Origin: Agathobacter sp.
GTDB taxonomy: Bacteria; Bacillota; Clostridia; Lachnospirales; Lachnospiraceae
Assembly: GCA_017409825.1 (NCBI GenBank)
Contig: JAFQRZ010000015.1
Span: forward strand, 1 to 64,000
Length of the DNA: 64,000 nucleotides
Direction of reading: 5' to 3'
Within the stretch, counting starts at the first letter, position 1. Each line of letters starts with the position of its first letter. The position numbers and the translations under genes are program-made. Shown here piece by piece: positions 33,206 to 42,237 of this stretch. The notes under the pieces were generated by a model that saw only the letters and a program-made list of their open reading frames with translations, ran no database searches and was not told the DNA's origin.

Positions 33206-34135
33206 ATGAGTAGCTTTGAAAACCTTCGTATTGTAGACAATTTCTACCAAACATCATTATTTTTCCCAATGCCAACCGTAGTTATCAGTACACTTTGTGA
33301 AGATGGCATGACAAACTGTGGACCATATTCTTTGGTTCAGCCTTACTATGTAGCTGGAAAAGATTATTACGCAATGCTTCTTTCTTGTCGTAACTCATCA
33401 AATACAGCACAGAACATTTTAAGAAACGGAAAATGTGCATTAAACTTTATCACAGACGAACCAAAATACTTTTCAGAATGTGTAAAATTAAGCTGGCCAG
33501 GTGATAAGCCAGAGGAAAAAATGCCAAAATGTAACTTCCGTTTGGAAAAGAGTTTAATTGAAGAAGAAAATCCGGAAGACAAACGTCCTCAGGTACTTAC
33601 CGATGCGTTCCAGGTTATCGAATGTACATGGGTACGTGAGCTTGATGGTGCAGATAAAGACCTTCCAGGAGAACTGAATGGTTATCCAGGACCATACCAT
33701 GATTTCAATGGTATCACTAGTGAATTCGGTGCACACTTCATTTTAAAGATTGACAAGATCCTTATGAAGAAGAAATACGCTGACGCAATCATCCGTGGTG
33801 TGGAAGCAAAAGACTTCCCACATATTCCTGTTGACTATGGCTACCGTGATAGCAAAAACTTCTGGTATCACAGACACAATTGGATGCGTGCAGAATTATT
33901 ACAGATGCGTAAAACATCTCTCGATTCTGTTCGTTATGCAGCAGATCGTATCGATGACAAGATTAAGTTTACTGACGATGCACTTGAAACAATCCTTGGC
34001 GTACCACGTGTATTCCTTCACACGGTATTAAAGGGCTGTGTTGATTGGGCAAAAGAAAACAACGTAGAAGTAATCACAGCCGAACACATGGCGATTATCA
34101 ATGACAAACGTTCGAAAGAGAAGAATAAAAAATAA
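33206..34135 (+). CDS. Flavin reductase-like protein with C-terminal PCP_red-type domain
   Basis: A 309-residue protein. Residues about 10-200 form a flavin-binding split-barrel (flavin reductase/HpaC-like): FPMPTVVISTLCEDGMTNCG, SCRNSSNTAQNI, GKCALNFIT. The C-terminal ~45 residues (FTDDALETILGVPRVFLHTV, then AKENNVEVITAEHM) resemble the small PCP_red helix domain known from protochlorophyllide reductase subunits and some redox proteins. AAAAGGAGATAAG precedes the ATG. It is the second gene of the TetR operon, 43 bases before an NAD(P)-binding reductase-like gene, so the two may act together in electron transfer or small-molecule reduction. Confidence 0.82.
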   Translation: MSSFENLRIVDNFYQTSLFFPMPTVVISTLCEDGMTNCGPYSLVQPYYVAGKDYYAMLLSCRNSSNTAQNILRNGKCALNFITDEPKYFSECVKLSWPGDKPEEKMPKCNFRLEKSLIEEENPEDKRPQVLTDAFQVIECTWVRELDGADKDLPGELNGYPGPYHDFNGITSEFGAHFILKIDKILMKKKYADAIIRGVEAKDFPHIPVDYGYRDSKNFWYHRHNWMRAELLQMRKTSLDSVRYAADRIDDKIKFTDDALETILGVPRVFLHTVLKGCVDWAKENNVEVITAEHMAIINDKRSKEKNKK

Positions 34136-34177
34136 TTTTGCGGTTGCCTCGGCACAGCACATAAAAAGGAGAAAAAC

Positions 34178-35023
34178 ATGAAAGTTGTATTAGCAGGCGC
34201 TTATGGAAATCTTGGCGCAGAAATTTTTAAAGCATTATTGAAAGCTGGACACGAAGTAGTTGCAGCAGACATGATTGAAAGAGATCTTGGTGTAACAGGA
34301 AACTTCACATTCAAGAAAATCGATGTTACAAAACCTGAAACATTAAAGGGTCTTTGCGACGGTGCTGACTGTGTTGTTTCTACGGTAGGTCTTACCAAGA
34401 CATCTGCTGAAGTAACAAACTACCAGATTGACTTACAGGGTAATGTAAATATCTTAAACGAAGCAAAAGCAGCCGGAGTAAAATATTTTACATACATTTC
34501 TGTAATTAAAGCAGATATGGCACCAGGCGTACCTATGGTACATTCAAAATACTTATTCGAAGAAGAATTAAAGAAGAGCGGTCTTACATACTGTATCCAC
34601 CGTCCAACAGGTTACTTCTACGATATCGTAAAAGTATTCCGTCCAATGATTGAAAAGGGTGAAGTTACTCTTCTTGGCGAGACCGCAGTTCACGCAAACG
34701 TTGTTTCCACCGAAGAATTCGGTGCATTCATCGCTGACCATATCACAGATGAAAACACCATGTACAACGTAGGTGGAAAAGAAACTTACTCTTACGAAGA
34801 AATCGCTAAGATGTGCTTTGAAGCTGCCGGAAAAGAGCCAGTGATTAAACGTGCTCCAGCAGTTCTTTTCGATGTACTTGCATTTGTAAACAAATTCAAA
34901 AAGAACGGCAAAGAGGCTATCCTTAAATTCTCGAAATGGACGCTGACTGAGGAAATGGTTGGCGATACTCACGTAGGTGAAATGAGCTTCAAGCAGTATA
35001 TTTTTGACAGCTTTCAGAAATAA
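34178..35023 (+). CDS. NAD(P)-binding NmrA/atypical SDR family protein
   Basis: A 281-residue Rossmann-fold protein. The nucleotide-binding GAYGNLG (about residues 7-13) follows the first strand, and an atypical SDR layout (YISVIKADM; HSKYLFEEELKKSGL) suggests an isomerase, epimerase or dehydrogenase of the NmrA or UDP-sugar-epimerase-like class, without a classical YxxxK. AAAAAGGAG precedes the ATG. Part of the TetR operon, between the flavoprotein and the DUF1295 gene. The substrate is unknown. Confidence 0.85.
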   Translation: MKVVLAGAYGNLGAEIFKALLKAGHEVVAADMIERDLGVTGNFTFKKIDVTKPETLKGLCDGADCVVSTVGLTKTSAEVTNYQIDLQGNVNILNEAKAAGVKYFTYISVIKADMAPGVPMVHSKYLFEEELKKSGLTYCIHRPTGYFYDIVKVFRPMIEKGEVTLLGETAVHANVVSTEEFGAFIADHITDENTMYNVGGKETYSYEEIAKMCFEAAGKEPVIKRAPAVLFDVLAFVNKFKKNGKEAILKFSKWTLTEEMVGDTHVGEMSFKQYIFDSFQK

Positions 35024-35040
35024 GATAAAGGAGATTTAAC

Positions 35041-35841
35041 ATGGGCTGGAATTATTTAGGAATTTTCTTTTTAGTAGCCTTGGCAGTATGCTTGGTAGGC
35101 TTCTATAAATATGTATACTTTTTATCTATCGGTTACGGATTCGCAGTACTTGGAATCGGTGTAACGATGGCAATCATGGGAGCGATGGGCATTTTCAATG
35201 CTTCCCTCCCACACTATATTTTATGTGTATTATTCGTGGTATATGGTTTCCGTTTGTCAGGCTTCCTTTTGTTCCGCGAAATCAAAAATGCAGCATATCG
35301 TAAGACTTTAAAAGAAGCAACTGGTGACGAAAATGGTATGCCTATTTTCGTTAAAGTTGCAATCTGGATTTGTTGTGCAGCACTTTATGTAGCACAGACA
35401 TCACCAGTATTCTTCCGTTTATTAAACGGTGGCGAGGTTTCTGCTTTTACATGGGCAGGTATCGTAATCTGTATCGGAGGTATCGTATTAGAAACCATCG
35501 CTGACAACCAAAAATCCGCACAGAAAAAAGAACGTCCAAACATGGTAGCAACACAGGGCTTATACAGAATGTGCCGTTGTCCAAACTACTTTGGTGAAAT
35601 CATTTTCTGGACAGGTATCTTTGTTTCATCCTTGGATATCTTAACGGGAATCGGTCAGTGGCTCATGGCAGTGATTTCTTACATCTGTATCGTATTCATC
35701 ATGTTTAATGGTGCACAGCGTTTGGAAAAACGTCAGATGGCTCGTTACGGAAATGACAAGGAATACAATGATTATGCAAACAAAACACCAATCATCATTC
35801 CACTTTTACCAATTTATCACTTGAATAAAGTAGAGAAGTAG
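35041..35841 (+). CDS. DUF1295/steroid 5-alpha-reductase-like membrane protein
   Basis: A 266-residue integral membrane protein with about seven helices. The C-terminal signature TQGLYRMCRCPNYFGEIIFW (about 171-190) and the ending YNDYANKTPIIIPLLP match the DUF1295 / isoprenylcysteine-methyltransferase-like superfamily, whose members reduce or methylate lipophilic substrates. AAAGGAGATTTAAC precedes the ATG. The gene is 17 bases after the SDR-like gene and 51 bases before another membrane protein, inside the TetR operon. This suggests modification of a hydrophobic compound. Confidence 0.85.
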   Translation: MGWNYLGIFFLVALAVCLVGFYKYVYFLSIGYGFAVLGIGVTMAIMGAMGIFNASLPHYILCVLFVVYGFRLSGFLLFREIKNAAYRKTLKEATGDENGMPIFVKVAIWICCAALYVAQTSPVFFRLLNGGEVSAFTWAGIVICIGGIVLETIADNQKSAQKKERPNMVATQGLYRMCRCPNYFGEIIFWTGIFVSSLDILTGIGQWLMAVISYICIVFIMFNGAQRLEKRQMARYGNDKEYNDYANKTPIIIPLLPIYHLNKVEK

Positions 35842-35892
35842 TATGGGTTTCATGTGGCGGGGGTCACAGAAAAACGAAAGAGGTTAGAAGTT

Positions 35893-36516
35893 ATGAAAGA
35901 TTTTTCTATCGCAATGGCGTTAGTGGATTATATTCCTGTAGTATTCTTTGGTTTGGGTGCGGCGATTCTGATGCAGTGCTTGTATAACAAGATGACAAAA
36001 GCATCGTTCTCACTTTTCGCGGCTGGTAGTATCAACGTATTTATGGCAGGTTTTTTGAAAGCTACGTACAAGCTTTTATATGCTGCAAACGTTTGTGATT
36101 TTGAACCACTGAATGCGATGTTTTTTCCAGTGCAGGCGCTTGGCTTCTTACTGGCAGGTTCGGGTATCATCTTAATGTTTATTCGCAAGAAACATTTACC
36201 AATGTATGCCGTAGCACCAGTGCTTTGGAAAGGAACTTTCCTTTTCGTAGGATTTATGGTTCTTGGCCTTGGCATGATGGATGCAGGACTTTGCTACTTG
36301 GCGAAGAAATTAAAGAAACCAGGTATCATCGTAATCTATGCAGTGTCTTTTGTATGCTGTCTTGGCATGGGATATTTATCTTCCAAGGACTTTGCGCAGG
36401 CAAGTATGAACTGGATTGCAGAAGGAATCAACGTAGTTGGTCAGGGCTGCTTCCTTTGGGGAGCACTAGCTCTTAGAAAAGCTGGATTAGAGGAATATCA
36501 ACTCCCTATCAAATAA
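35893..36516 (+). CDS. Membrane protein, last gene of the TetR operon
   Basis: A 207-residue protein with about seven membrane helices (e.g. YIPVVFFGLGAAILMQCLY at the start; GTFLFVGFMVLGLGMMDAGL near 115). The ATG at 35893 is preceded by AAAGAGG; a longer GTG-started frame (35854) has no ribosome site. No family recognised with certainty. Its place behind the DUF1295 gene, with a terminator at 36532, makes it the end of the operon. Confidence 0.7.
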   Translation: MKDFSIAMALVDYIPVVFFGLGAAILMQCLYNKMTKASFSLFAAGSINVFMAGFLKATYKLLYAANVCDFEPLNAMFFPVQALGFLLAGSGIILMFIRKKHLPMYAVAPVLWKGTFLFVGFMVLGLGMMDAGLCYLAKKLKKPGIIVIYAVSFVCCLGMGYLSSKDFAQASMNWIAEGINVVGQGCFLWGALALRKAGLEEYQLPIK

Positions 36517-36531
36517 TAAATCGATGTACAC

Positions 36532-36573
36532 AAAGGTCCGTTTTATGAGTGAAATTCATAAAGCGGACCTTTT
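36532..36573 (+). terminator. Rho-independent terminator of the TetR operon
   Basis: AAAGGTCCG-TTTTATGA / TTCATAAAG-CGGACCTTT stem followed by TTT. Confidence 0.88.
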
Positions 36574-36587
36574 TCTATCTTAATATG

Positions 36588-36878
36588 TTATTTCATGTCT
36601 GAGGTAGGCGGCTGCTGCTTTCTTACGTGAGTTCGATATTCTGCGTGAATTCCATCTGCGACATTTGGAATATCCCCATCATCTGAGCTTGGCTGTATTG
36701 GCGGGAGATATGGAAAAACCTCCTCATAGCTTTGAGCCTCATATTCATTGTGTGCCACCGTAGGAGCAAGCCCCGTCATATCATTTGCAGAAGCTGCGTA
36801 GAGGTAGTTATCATCGTTTATTAGGTCGTCATTTGCAAATGCTTGCGTAAGGGAATTTTCGATTTTTCGTTGAGCCAT
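36588..36878 (-). CDS. Small acidic protein, proline-rich C-terminal half
   Basis: A 96-residue hypothetical protein starting MAQRKIENSLTQAFANDDLI, followed by an acidic region and a proline-rich PYLPPIQPSS (about 57-66). AAAAGGAGAAGG lies just upstream, and two ATGs follow in tandem (36881 and 36878); the second has better spacing. No domain recognised. It lies downstream of purC on the same strand, with the A1 hairpin between them. Convergent to the TetR operon. Confidence 0.65.
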   Translation of the reverse strand: MAQRKIENSLTQAFANDDLINDDNYLYAASANDMTGLAPTVAHNEYEAQSYEEVFPYLPPIQPSSDDGDIPNVADGIHAEYRTHVRKQQPPTSDMK

Positions 36879-36940
36879 CATCCTTCTCCTTTTCTACTAG
36901 CATGCACATATAAAACCAATCCTATACAGGCAAAATCATT

Positions 36941-37123
36941 CATCCAGTTGATTTTTTTTATCATCAACAACAGCTTCTTCGTTAACCTAAAAAATCCCCG
37001 TCTCATAAATGTAATTTGGAAGCCTTATGCCAATACAGCGACAAATTATATTTATGAGACGGGGATTATATAGTCTAATGTAAATTATCTGTTGTTGATA
37101 ATCTTAGTCAATTCAACTGGATC
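36941..37123 (-). repeat. Family-A hairpin at the purC 3' end, with inverted purC-tail copy (A1)
   Basis: Core hairpin 36993-37067: 25-base arms (one G-U pair) around a 23-base conserved loop (37019-37041). Outside the core, 36942-36991 is a diverged inverted copy of the purC end at 37082-37123: ATCCAGTTGA and ATCAACAACAG are shared. Thus one arm consists of the last purC codons and the other of their inverted duplicate. On the purC strand it lies 17 bases after the stop codon. Confidence 0.82.
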
Positions 37124-37768
37124 AACGATTTTGCCATCTTTGTAAACACGCATGTTACCAGAAGCGATTTCGTCGATAAGGATAACTTCGTCATTGTTGT
37201 AACCAAATTCGAATTTGATATCCCAAAGATCAAGACCAAGTGTCTTTAAGTCATCTGCAACGATTTTTGTAATTGCAAGAGTCTGTTCTTTTAAGCTTTC
37301 GAACATAGCTGGTGACATAACACCAAGAGCTACAAGGCCTTCACCTGTTACGAGTGGATCGCCAAGAGCATCATCTTTGAATGTACATTCTACGTAACCA
37401 CCTTCTAAAACAGTACCATCTTCGATATATTTTCCATATCTACGGATGAAGCTTCCTGTTGCAACGAGACGGCAGATTACTTCAAGACCATGTCCGAATA
37501 CAGTTGCTGGAAGAACTTCCATAGTAGCGTTTTCTACATCAGCGCTAACATAATGAGTTTTGATTCCAGCTTCTTTTAATAATTCAAAGTAGTGGATAGA
37601 TGTGATAAGGTTTGCTTTACCAATACCTTCGATAGTTAAGCCAACACTGTTTTCACCTGGATCGAATACGCCATCTTTTCCAGTACAGTCATCTTTAAAT
37701 TTGAGCAATACATTGCCATTTTCGAGTTTGTAAACGTCTTTTGTTTTACCTGTGTAAATTTTTTCCAT
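37085..37768 (-). CDS. purC: Phosphoribosylaminoimidazole-succinocarboxamide synthase
   Basis: SAICAR synthetase joins aspartate to CAIR with ATP in de novo purine synthesis. At 227 residues it is the usual bacterial length. Diagnostic stretches are [11 protein letters not shown] (near the start), [30 protein letters not shown] (about 93-109) and the C-terminal [11 protein letters not shown]...[12 protein letters not shown]. The start at ATG 37768 follows AAGGAGA; a TTG-started frame three codons longer overlaps it. It stands apart from other pur genes. Its last codons form one arm of the A1 hairpin. Confidence 0.96.
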   Translation of the reverse strand: MEKIYTGKTKDVYKLENGNVLLKFKDDCTGKDGVFDPGENSVGLTIEGIGKANLITSIHYFELLKEAGIKTHYVSADVENATMEVLPATVFGHGLEVICRLVATGSFIRRYGKYIEDGTVLEGGYVECTFKDDALGDPLVTGEGLVALGVMSPAMFESLKEQTLAITKIVADDLKTLGLDLWDIKFEFGYNNDEVILIDEIASGNMRVYKDGKIVDPVELTKIINNR

Positions 37769-38007
37769 CTTTATCAATCTCCTTATGTATAAGATGCGTT
37801 AGAAATAACATAGATACTTTACCACTTTTTTTTTCAAAGTAAAATATTTTTTTGCGATTTTTTTAGTTTTTTTTTGAAAGTTTTTTATTAACTATACTAA
37901 TAACTGTGTGTACTAAAAAAATGTTGAAAATCGCAAGAATGTGCGTGCATATTGAAAAAAAGAGGTGTATAATATTACCAAATAATTTACATTGGAGGAA
38001 GTTTTAC

Positions 38008-39753
38008 ATGAAAAAAGCAAGAAAAAGCATGAGCATTAGTTTCAAAATTTATTCAATGCTGATAATTCTTATTATTTCCTTTGTAGCATATAGCTTTATT
38101 GCTACGTTAGGCTTAAATCAGGCGAAGGACGTAATTGAGGAATTGGCGGATACATATTTGGATATGCAGACAAAGAACGAAACGGTAAGTAAAAATATTG
38201 CTGAAGTTCGTTTATATAGCAATTTGATGGTTATGATGCCAGATCCAACCAGTGCAAGTGCAATGGCAGATATGATTCCAGATTTTATGACAGAAATCAA
38301 TCAGTCAGTAACTGCGATGAAGCTGGAAGCTGATAAATTAGGAGTTACAGAATTATCTGGGCATTTGGGTGCGTATGAAAGATTAATTGTGGAATTACAG
38401 GCGAATATAGACAATACCGTGGCTCTGTTTAAATCGGGAGATAAAGCGGGTGCAGCTGCAAGCAACACGGCAATGAGAGATATCGTAATTAAGCTGCAGG
38501 AGCAGCAAAAATCATTTGCTGCGACATTGGATAAATGTGCGCAGGCAGATGCGGCAGCTGGTGTAGAAAGTGTACAGTTTACACAGAATACCGCTTTGGC
38601 AGTAAATGTGGTTATTATGTTGGCTGCAGTTATGATTATTGTAATTGTTAGAACCTCTATTGTAAAACCTGCGAAAGTTGCTTCGAAACATATCAATACA
38701 ATCATTGAGGGTATTGAGCAGGGTGAAGGAAACCTGACCGAACGATTGACGGTTAAATCAAAAGATGAAATCGGACAGCTTGCAATGGGTATCAATGCAT
38801 TCCTTGACCAGCTTCAGAATATCATGGTAAAACTTCGTGGAAGTTCCCAGGGTATGAACTCTCAGGTAAGTAATATTAAAATGAGCATTGTTACTTCCGA
38901 AGGAAGTGCGAGTGAGGTATCAGCAACCATGCAGCAGATGTCTGCAAGTATGGAAGAAATCGCAGCTACATTGGACACCATCGCATCGGAATCCCGCGTG
39001 GTAATGGAATCCGTACAAGGCATGAAAGACCTTGCGAAGGAAGGCGTAAATGTTACGGATGTTATTAAAGTAAAAGCAGAAGATATCCGTAAGGATGCTA
39101 TGACAAGTAAAGAAAATACGATGAAGATGATTGGGGAAAACAAGGAATTGTTAGAAACAGCCATCGAAAACAGTCGTAGTGTTGATAAGATTAATGAACT
39201 TACAAATGACATTCTTGGTATTGCAAGCCAGACAAACCTCTTAGCATTGAATGCTTCGATTGAAGCGGCTAGAGCTGGTGAAGCAGGACGTGGCTTTGCC
39301 GTAGTAGCAGATGAAATTCGTGACCTTGCAGAACGTTCGAAAGAAACTGCAAACAACATTCAGGAAATCAGTGTACTTGTTACAGAAGCTGTAAATGCGT
39401 TGGCAGGAAATGCAAACGAAATGTTAGAATTCATCGATGGCACTGTATTAGGTGACTACGATAAATTAGTAGATGTTGCAAATCAGTATTACGCAGATGC
39501 GGATACATTAGATGAAATGATGGATGTAATCGACGACAAGTCAACAGAAATCGAAAACAATATTACAAGCATCAACGAAGGTATCGATGGTATCAATACC
39601 GCTGTAGATGAAAGCGCACAGGGTGTTACAAACGTAGCTGACAGCGCATCTCATTTAGTAGAAATGCTTGGAAGTATTCGTAACGATGCGGAAAGCAACC
39701 AGGAGATTTCGGATGAACTCTCAAATGAAGTAGCTCAGTTTAAACATATCTAA
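38008..39753 (+). CDS. Methyl-accepting chemotaxis protein
   Basis: A 581-residue chemoreceptor. Membrane helix 1 is at about residues 13-35, followed by an extracellular helical sensor of about 160 residues, membrane helix 2 near 196-216 ([18 protein letters not shown]), a HAMP-like linker, and a long coiled-coil signalling domain with the hairpin tip [20 protein letters not shown] (split at about 405-424) then [20 protein letters not shown]. It relays ligand binding to the CheA kinase. ATG 38008 is chosen for TTGGAGGAAG upstream; a longer frame is unsupported. A TATAAT lies at about 37969. A terminator follows at 39772. Confidence 0.93.
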   Translation: MKKARKSMSISFKIYSMLIILIISFVAYSFIATLGLNQAKDVIEELADTYLDMQTKNETVSKNIAEVRLYSNLMVMMPDPTSASAMADMIPDFMTEINQSVTAMKLEADKLGVTELSGHLGAYERLIVELQANIDNTVALFKSGDKAGAAASNTAMRDIVIKLQEQQKSFAATLDKCAQADAAAGVESVQFTQNTALAVNVVIMLAAVMIIVIVRTSIVKPAKVASKHINTIIEGIEQGEGNLTERLTVKSKDEIGQLAMGINAFLDQLQNIMVKLRGSSQGMNSQVSNIKMSIVTSEGSASEVSATMQQMSASMEEIAATLDTIASESRVVMESVQGMKDLAKEGVNVTDVIKVKAEDIRKDAMTSKENTMKMIGENKELLETAIENSRSVDKINELTNDILGIASQTNLLALNASIEAARAGEAGRGFAVVADEIRDLAERSKETANNIQEISVLVTEAVNALAGNANEMLEFIDGTVLGDYDKLVDVANQYYADADTLDEMMDVIDDKSTEIENNITSINEGIDGINTAVDESAQGVTNVADSASHLVEMLGSIRNDAESNQEISDELSNEVAQFKHI

Positions 39754-39771
39754 CGAGCGAGTGTGGATAAT

Positions 39772-39816
39772 AAAATAGAAGGTGCTCAAGCTTGCTTGAA
39801 AGTGCCTTCTATTTTT
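39772..39816 (+). terminator. Terminator after the chemoreceptor gene
   Basis: ATAGAAGGTGCTCAAG-CTTG-CTTGAAAGTGCCTTCTAT followed by TTTTTATTT. Confidence 0.88.
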
Positions 39817-39852
39817 ATTTCACGCATTTGGAAACTAGCGAAGGAGATGTCT

Positions 39853-40644
39853 ATGAAATTATTCAAATCTGCTCTGGAAAAAGAGTGGGCAAAGTTAGAA
39901 AAAGACGAAGCTTTTTTTCTGGAGAAAGCTCTGCATAAAGAAACCTCGAAACTAAATCAATTCTTAGAAACGAAAGTTCCAGATGGACTTCAGAAAACTT
40001 TGGACGAGGCTTTTGCAAAAGCATTTGGGCTTGTGTTTGAAAAAGGTACAGGGGTTATCGAAAAATCATATAAAAAAGATGAAATTGAACGAGATTACGA
40101 AATCAATTCTTATGTGGTGAACCGCAAAGAGAACCGTAAAAATTTGAAAGCATTTTCCAAGAAAGCATCTGGTGCAGGCAGGACGAATCTTCTGTTGTCG
40201 GGAGCTTCTGGAATTGGTATGGGAGTATTAGGAATTGGGATTCCGGACATCGTTGTATTTACTAGTTTAATGCTTCGTAGTGTCTATGAAACGAGTCTTC
40301 ACTATGGATTTTCGTATGATACGGAAGAGGAAAAGAAGTTTATCCTGTTACTCATTCAGGGGGCGGTATGTCATGATACCAATTTGCTACACATCAATCA
40401 TGAGTTAAATGATTTCATAAATAATGGAGCCTTTACGAAGAATGTTAGTATGGAGGAAAGCATTCGAAGAACAGCTGCAGCATTGTCAAAAGAACTGTTG
40501 TATATGAAGTTTTTACAAGGGATTCCAATCGTGGGCGCTGTAGGTGGAGCTTATGATGTGATTTATATGAAGCAGGTGAATAAGTTTGCGGAATTAAAAT
40601 ATAGACGCAGATTTTTGGAGGGGAAGAAAAGGAGCGAGATATAG
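39853..40644 (+). CDS. EcsC family protein
   Basis: A 263-residue protein. ATG 39853 is preceded by GAAGGAG; the longer upstream frame would run through a terminator. The N-terminal third is charged and helical. The core contains a glycine-rich hydrophobic segment (LLLSGASGIGMGVLGIGIPD, about 109-128), then LLLIQGAVCHD and IPIVGAVGGAYDVIYMKQVNKFAE near the C-terminus, matching EcsC-like proteins. The role of the family is unclear; in Bacillus EcsC is encoded with an ABC transporter that influences secretion and regulated proteolysis. No transporter is adjacent here. Confidence 0.82.
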   Translation: MKLFKSALEKEWAKLEKDEAFFLEKALHKETSKLNQFLETKVPDGLQKTLDEAFAKAFGLVFEKGTGVIEKSYKKDEIERDYEINSYVVNRKENRKNLKAFSKKASGAGRTNLLLSGASGIGMGVLGIGIPDIVVFTSLMLRSVYETSLHYGFSYDTEEEKKFILLLIQGAVCHDTNLLHINHELNDFINNGAFTKNVSMEESIRRTAAALSKELLYMKFLQGIPIVGAVGGAYDVIYMKQVNKFAELKYRRRFLEGKKRSEI

Positions 40645-40648
40645 GGCG

Positions 40649-40800
40649 ATGTCAGATGAGGGGCGCACATTTGGCTATCGCCAAGAGACTACGTCAGATG
40701 AGGGGCGAACATGAGGGACTACGTCCAAGTGTGGCCCAAGTTGCTGCTACGCAGCTATCAACCGCTTCGCGTTTGAAACTTGGACACAATTTGGCTATCG
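40649..40800. repeat. Cluster of degenerate intergenic repeats
   Basis: GTCAGATGAGGGGCG appears twice (about 40649 and 40691) and TTTGGCTATCGCCAA twice (about 40671 and 40791). The rest forms a branched fold closed by GTCCAAGT/ACTTGGAC (about 40728-40785) with internal GCTGCTACGCAGC and CGCTTCGCG hairpins. The complement, CGCCCCTCATCTGAC, resembles a repeat common in Clostridia. No frame here is coding. Confidence 0.65.
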
Positions 40801-40817
40801 CCAAATTACGAAAACAA

Positions 40818-40860
40818 AAATAAAGCGGCAATGCAAATAAATTTGCATGCCGCTTATTTT
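40818..40860. terminator. Bidirectional terminator between convergent genes
   Basis: AAGCGGCAATGCAAAT / ATTTGCATGCCGCTT stem with A-rich left and T-rich right flanks, suitable for both the EcsC-like gene and the CofE-like gene. Confidence 0.85.
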
Positions 40861-40879
40861 CATTTTCTCACTTGGACTC

Positions 40880-42073
40880 TTAGTCGTTTGTGTAGTTATC
40901 AAAATATCCTTGAATTAAGATAACAGGTGTTCCTTTGTCGCCAGAACCAGAGGTGAGGTCACAGAGGGAGCCGATGAGGTCTGTAAGCTGTCTAGGGGTT
41001 GTACCCTGAGAAGCCATATTGCCTACGAGGTTGTCCTGTTTTGTCTTAATACTATTTGAGATTGCTTCTTTTAATTCTGCACCGCTGAGGTTTGCAAAAT
41101 CATTGTCAGCCAAGTATTTCAATTTCAATTCGTTTGGTGTACCGATGAGACCATCTGTAAATGCAGGAGATACAACTGGGTCAGCAAGTTCCCAAATCTT
41201 ACCCTGTGGATCTTTGAAAGCACCATCGCCGTAAACCATAACTTCTACGTGTTTGCCAGTTTTTTCTAAGATAGAAGACTGAATCGCTACTACAAGGTCT
41301 TTGCATTCCTGTGGGAATAATTTAATCTTGTCTTCGGTAGACTTGTTTGAACCAAGTAAACCATATTTTTCATTGAAGCCGCTGCCATTTACAGGAGCTG
41401 TAAGGATGTCATCGAGACCACATACAACTTTAGCACCGTTTTCACGAAGAATACGTTTGGTTCTTACACGAGTATGAATGTCACAGTTGATGATGCAATC
41501 TGTGTATTTCAAGATTTCTCTTGGATTGTTAGCGAAGATAACTTCTACTTCTGCACCAGCTTCTCTTACGATGCTTGAGTAGTATTCTACATAATCAACG
41601 CCTGTGAATTCGTGTACGTTTTCACCGAATAATTCGCGATATTTTTCTAATGTAAGTACATCAGAGTATGGATTGATGCCTGCATCATCCAACTGATCGT
41701 ATGTTAAAAGTGCGTTACCAACTTCGTCACTTGGGTAGCTGAGCATGAGAACAACTTTTTTACAGCCCATTGCGATACCCTTAAGGTTGATTGCGAAGCG
41801 GTTACGGGAAAGGATTGGGAAGATAACACCAACGGTTTCTCCGCCAAGTTTTGCTTTTACGTCGTCAGCGATATCCTGAACGCTTGCGTAGTTACCCTGA
41901 GATCTTGCAACGATAGATTCGGTTAATGCGATAACGTCTCTATCGCGAAGTTCAAAGCCTTCGCTTTCAGCAGCTTCTAATACGCTAGTAACGGTCATAG
42001 TTACAAGATCGTCACCTTCGCGGATAATTGGACAACGGATACCTCTTGAAACAGTTCCAACTTTTCTTTCCAT
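40880..42073 (-). CDS. F420-0:gamma-glutamyl ligase family (CofE-like) protein
   Basis: A 397-residue member of the CofE-like ligase family. RGIRCPIIREGDD at the N-terminus, then DRDVIALTESIVARSQGN (about 43-60) and LSRNRFAINLKGIA (about 87-100), are characteristic, and the C-terminal extension is long (ELADPVVSPAFTDGLIG). True CofE adds glutamates to coenzyme F420. Clostridia generally lack F420, and no other cof gene is visible, so the real substrate is probably different. TAAAGAAGGTAAT precedes the ATG. Confidence 0.8.
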   Translation of the reverse strand: MERKVGTVSRGIRCPIIREGDDLVTMTVTSVLEAAESEGFELRDRDVIALTESIVARSQGNYASVQDIADDVKAKLGGETVGVIFPILSRNRFAINLKGIAMGCKKVVLMLSYPSDEVGNALLTYDQLDDAGINPYSDVLTLEKYRELFGENVHEFTGVDYVEYYSSIVREAGAEVEVIFANNPREILKYTDCIINCDIHTRVRTKRILRENGAKVVCGLDDILTAPVNGSGFNEKYGLLGSNKSTEDKIKLFPQECKDLVVAIQSSILEKTGKHVEVMVYGDGAFKDPQGKIWELADPVVSPAFTDGLIGTPNELKLKYLADNDFANLSGAELKEAISNSIKTKQDNLVGNMASQGTTPRQLTDLIGSLCDLTSGSGDKGTPVILIQGYFDNYTND

Positions 42074-42237
42074 ACTTTATTACCTTCTTTATTTTAAATT
42101 TATATTTTGGTTGACCCATAAATACATTATGTATTATAAAACCTAATAACTCATCACGCAAGAAAAAAGTAATGTATTTTACAAAAAAATTTTACCATGG
42201 TAAAATATTTATATGTAGACAAATATAGGAGGTGCTT

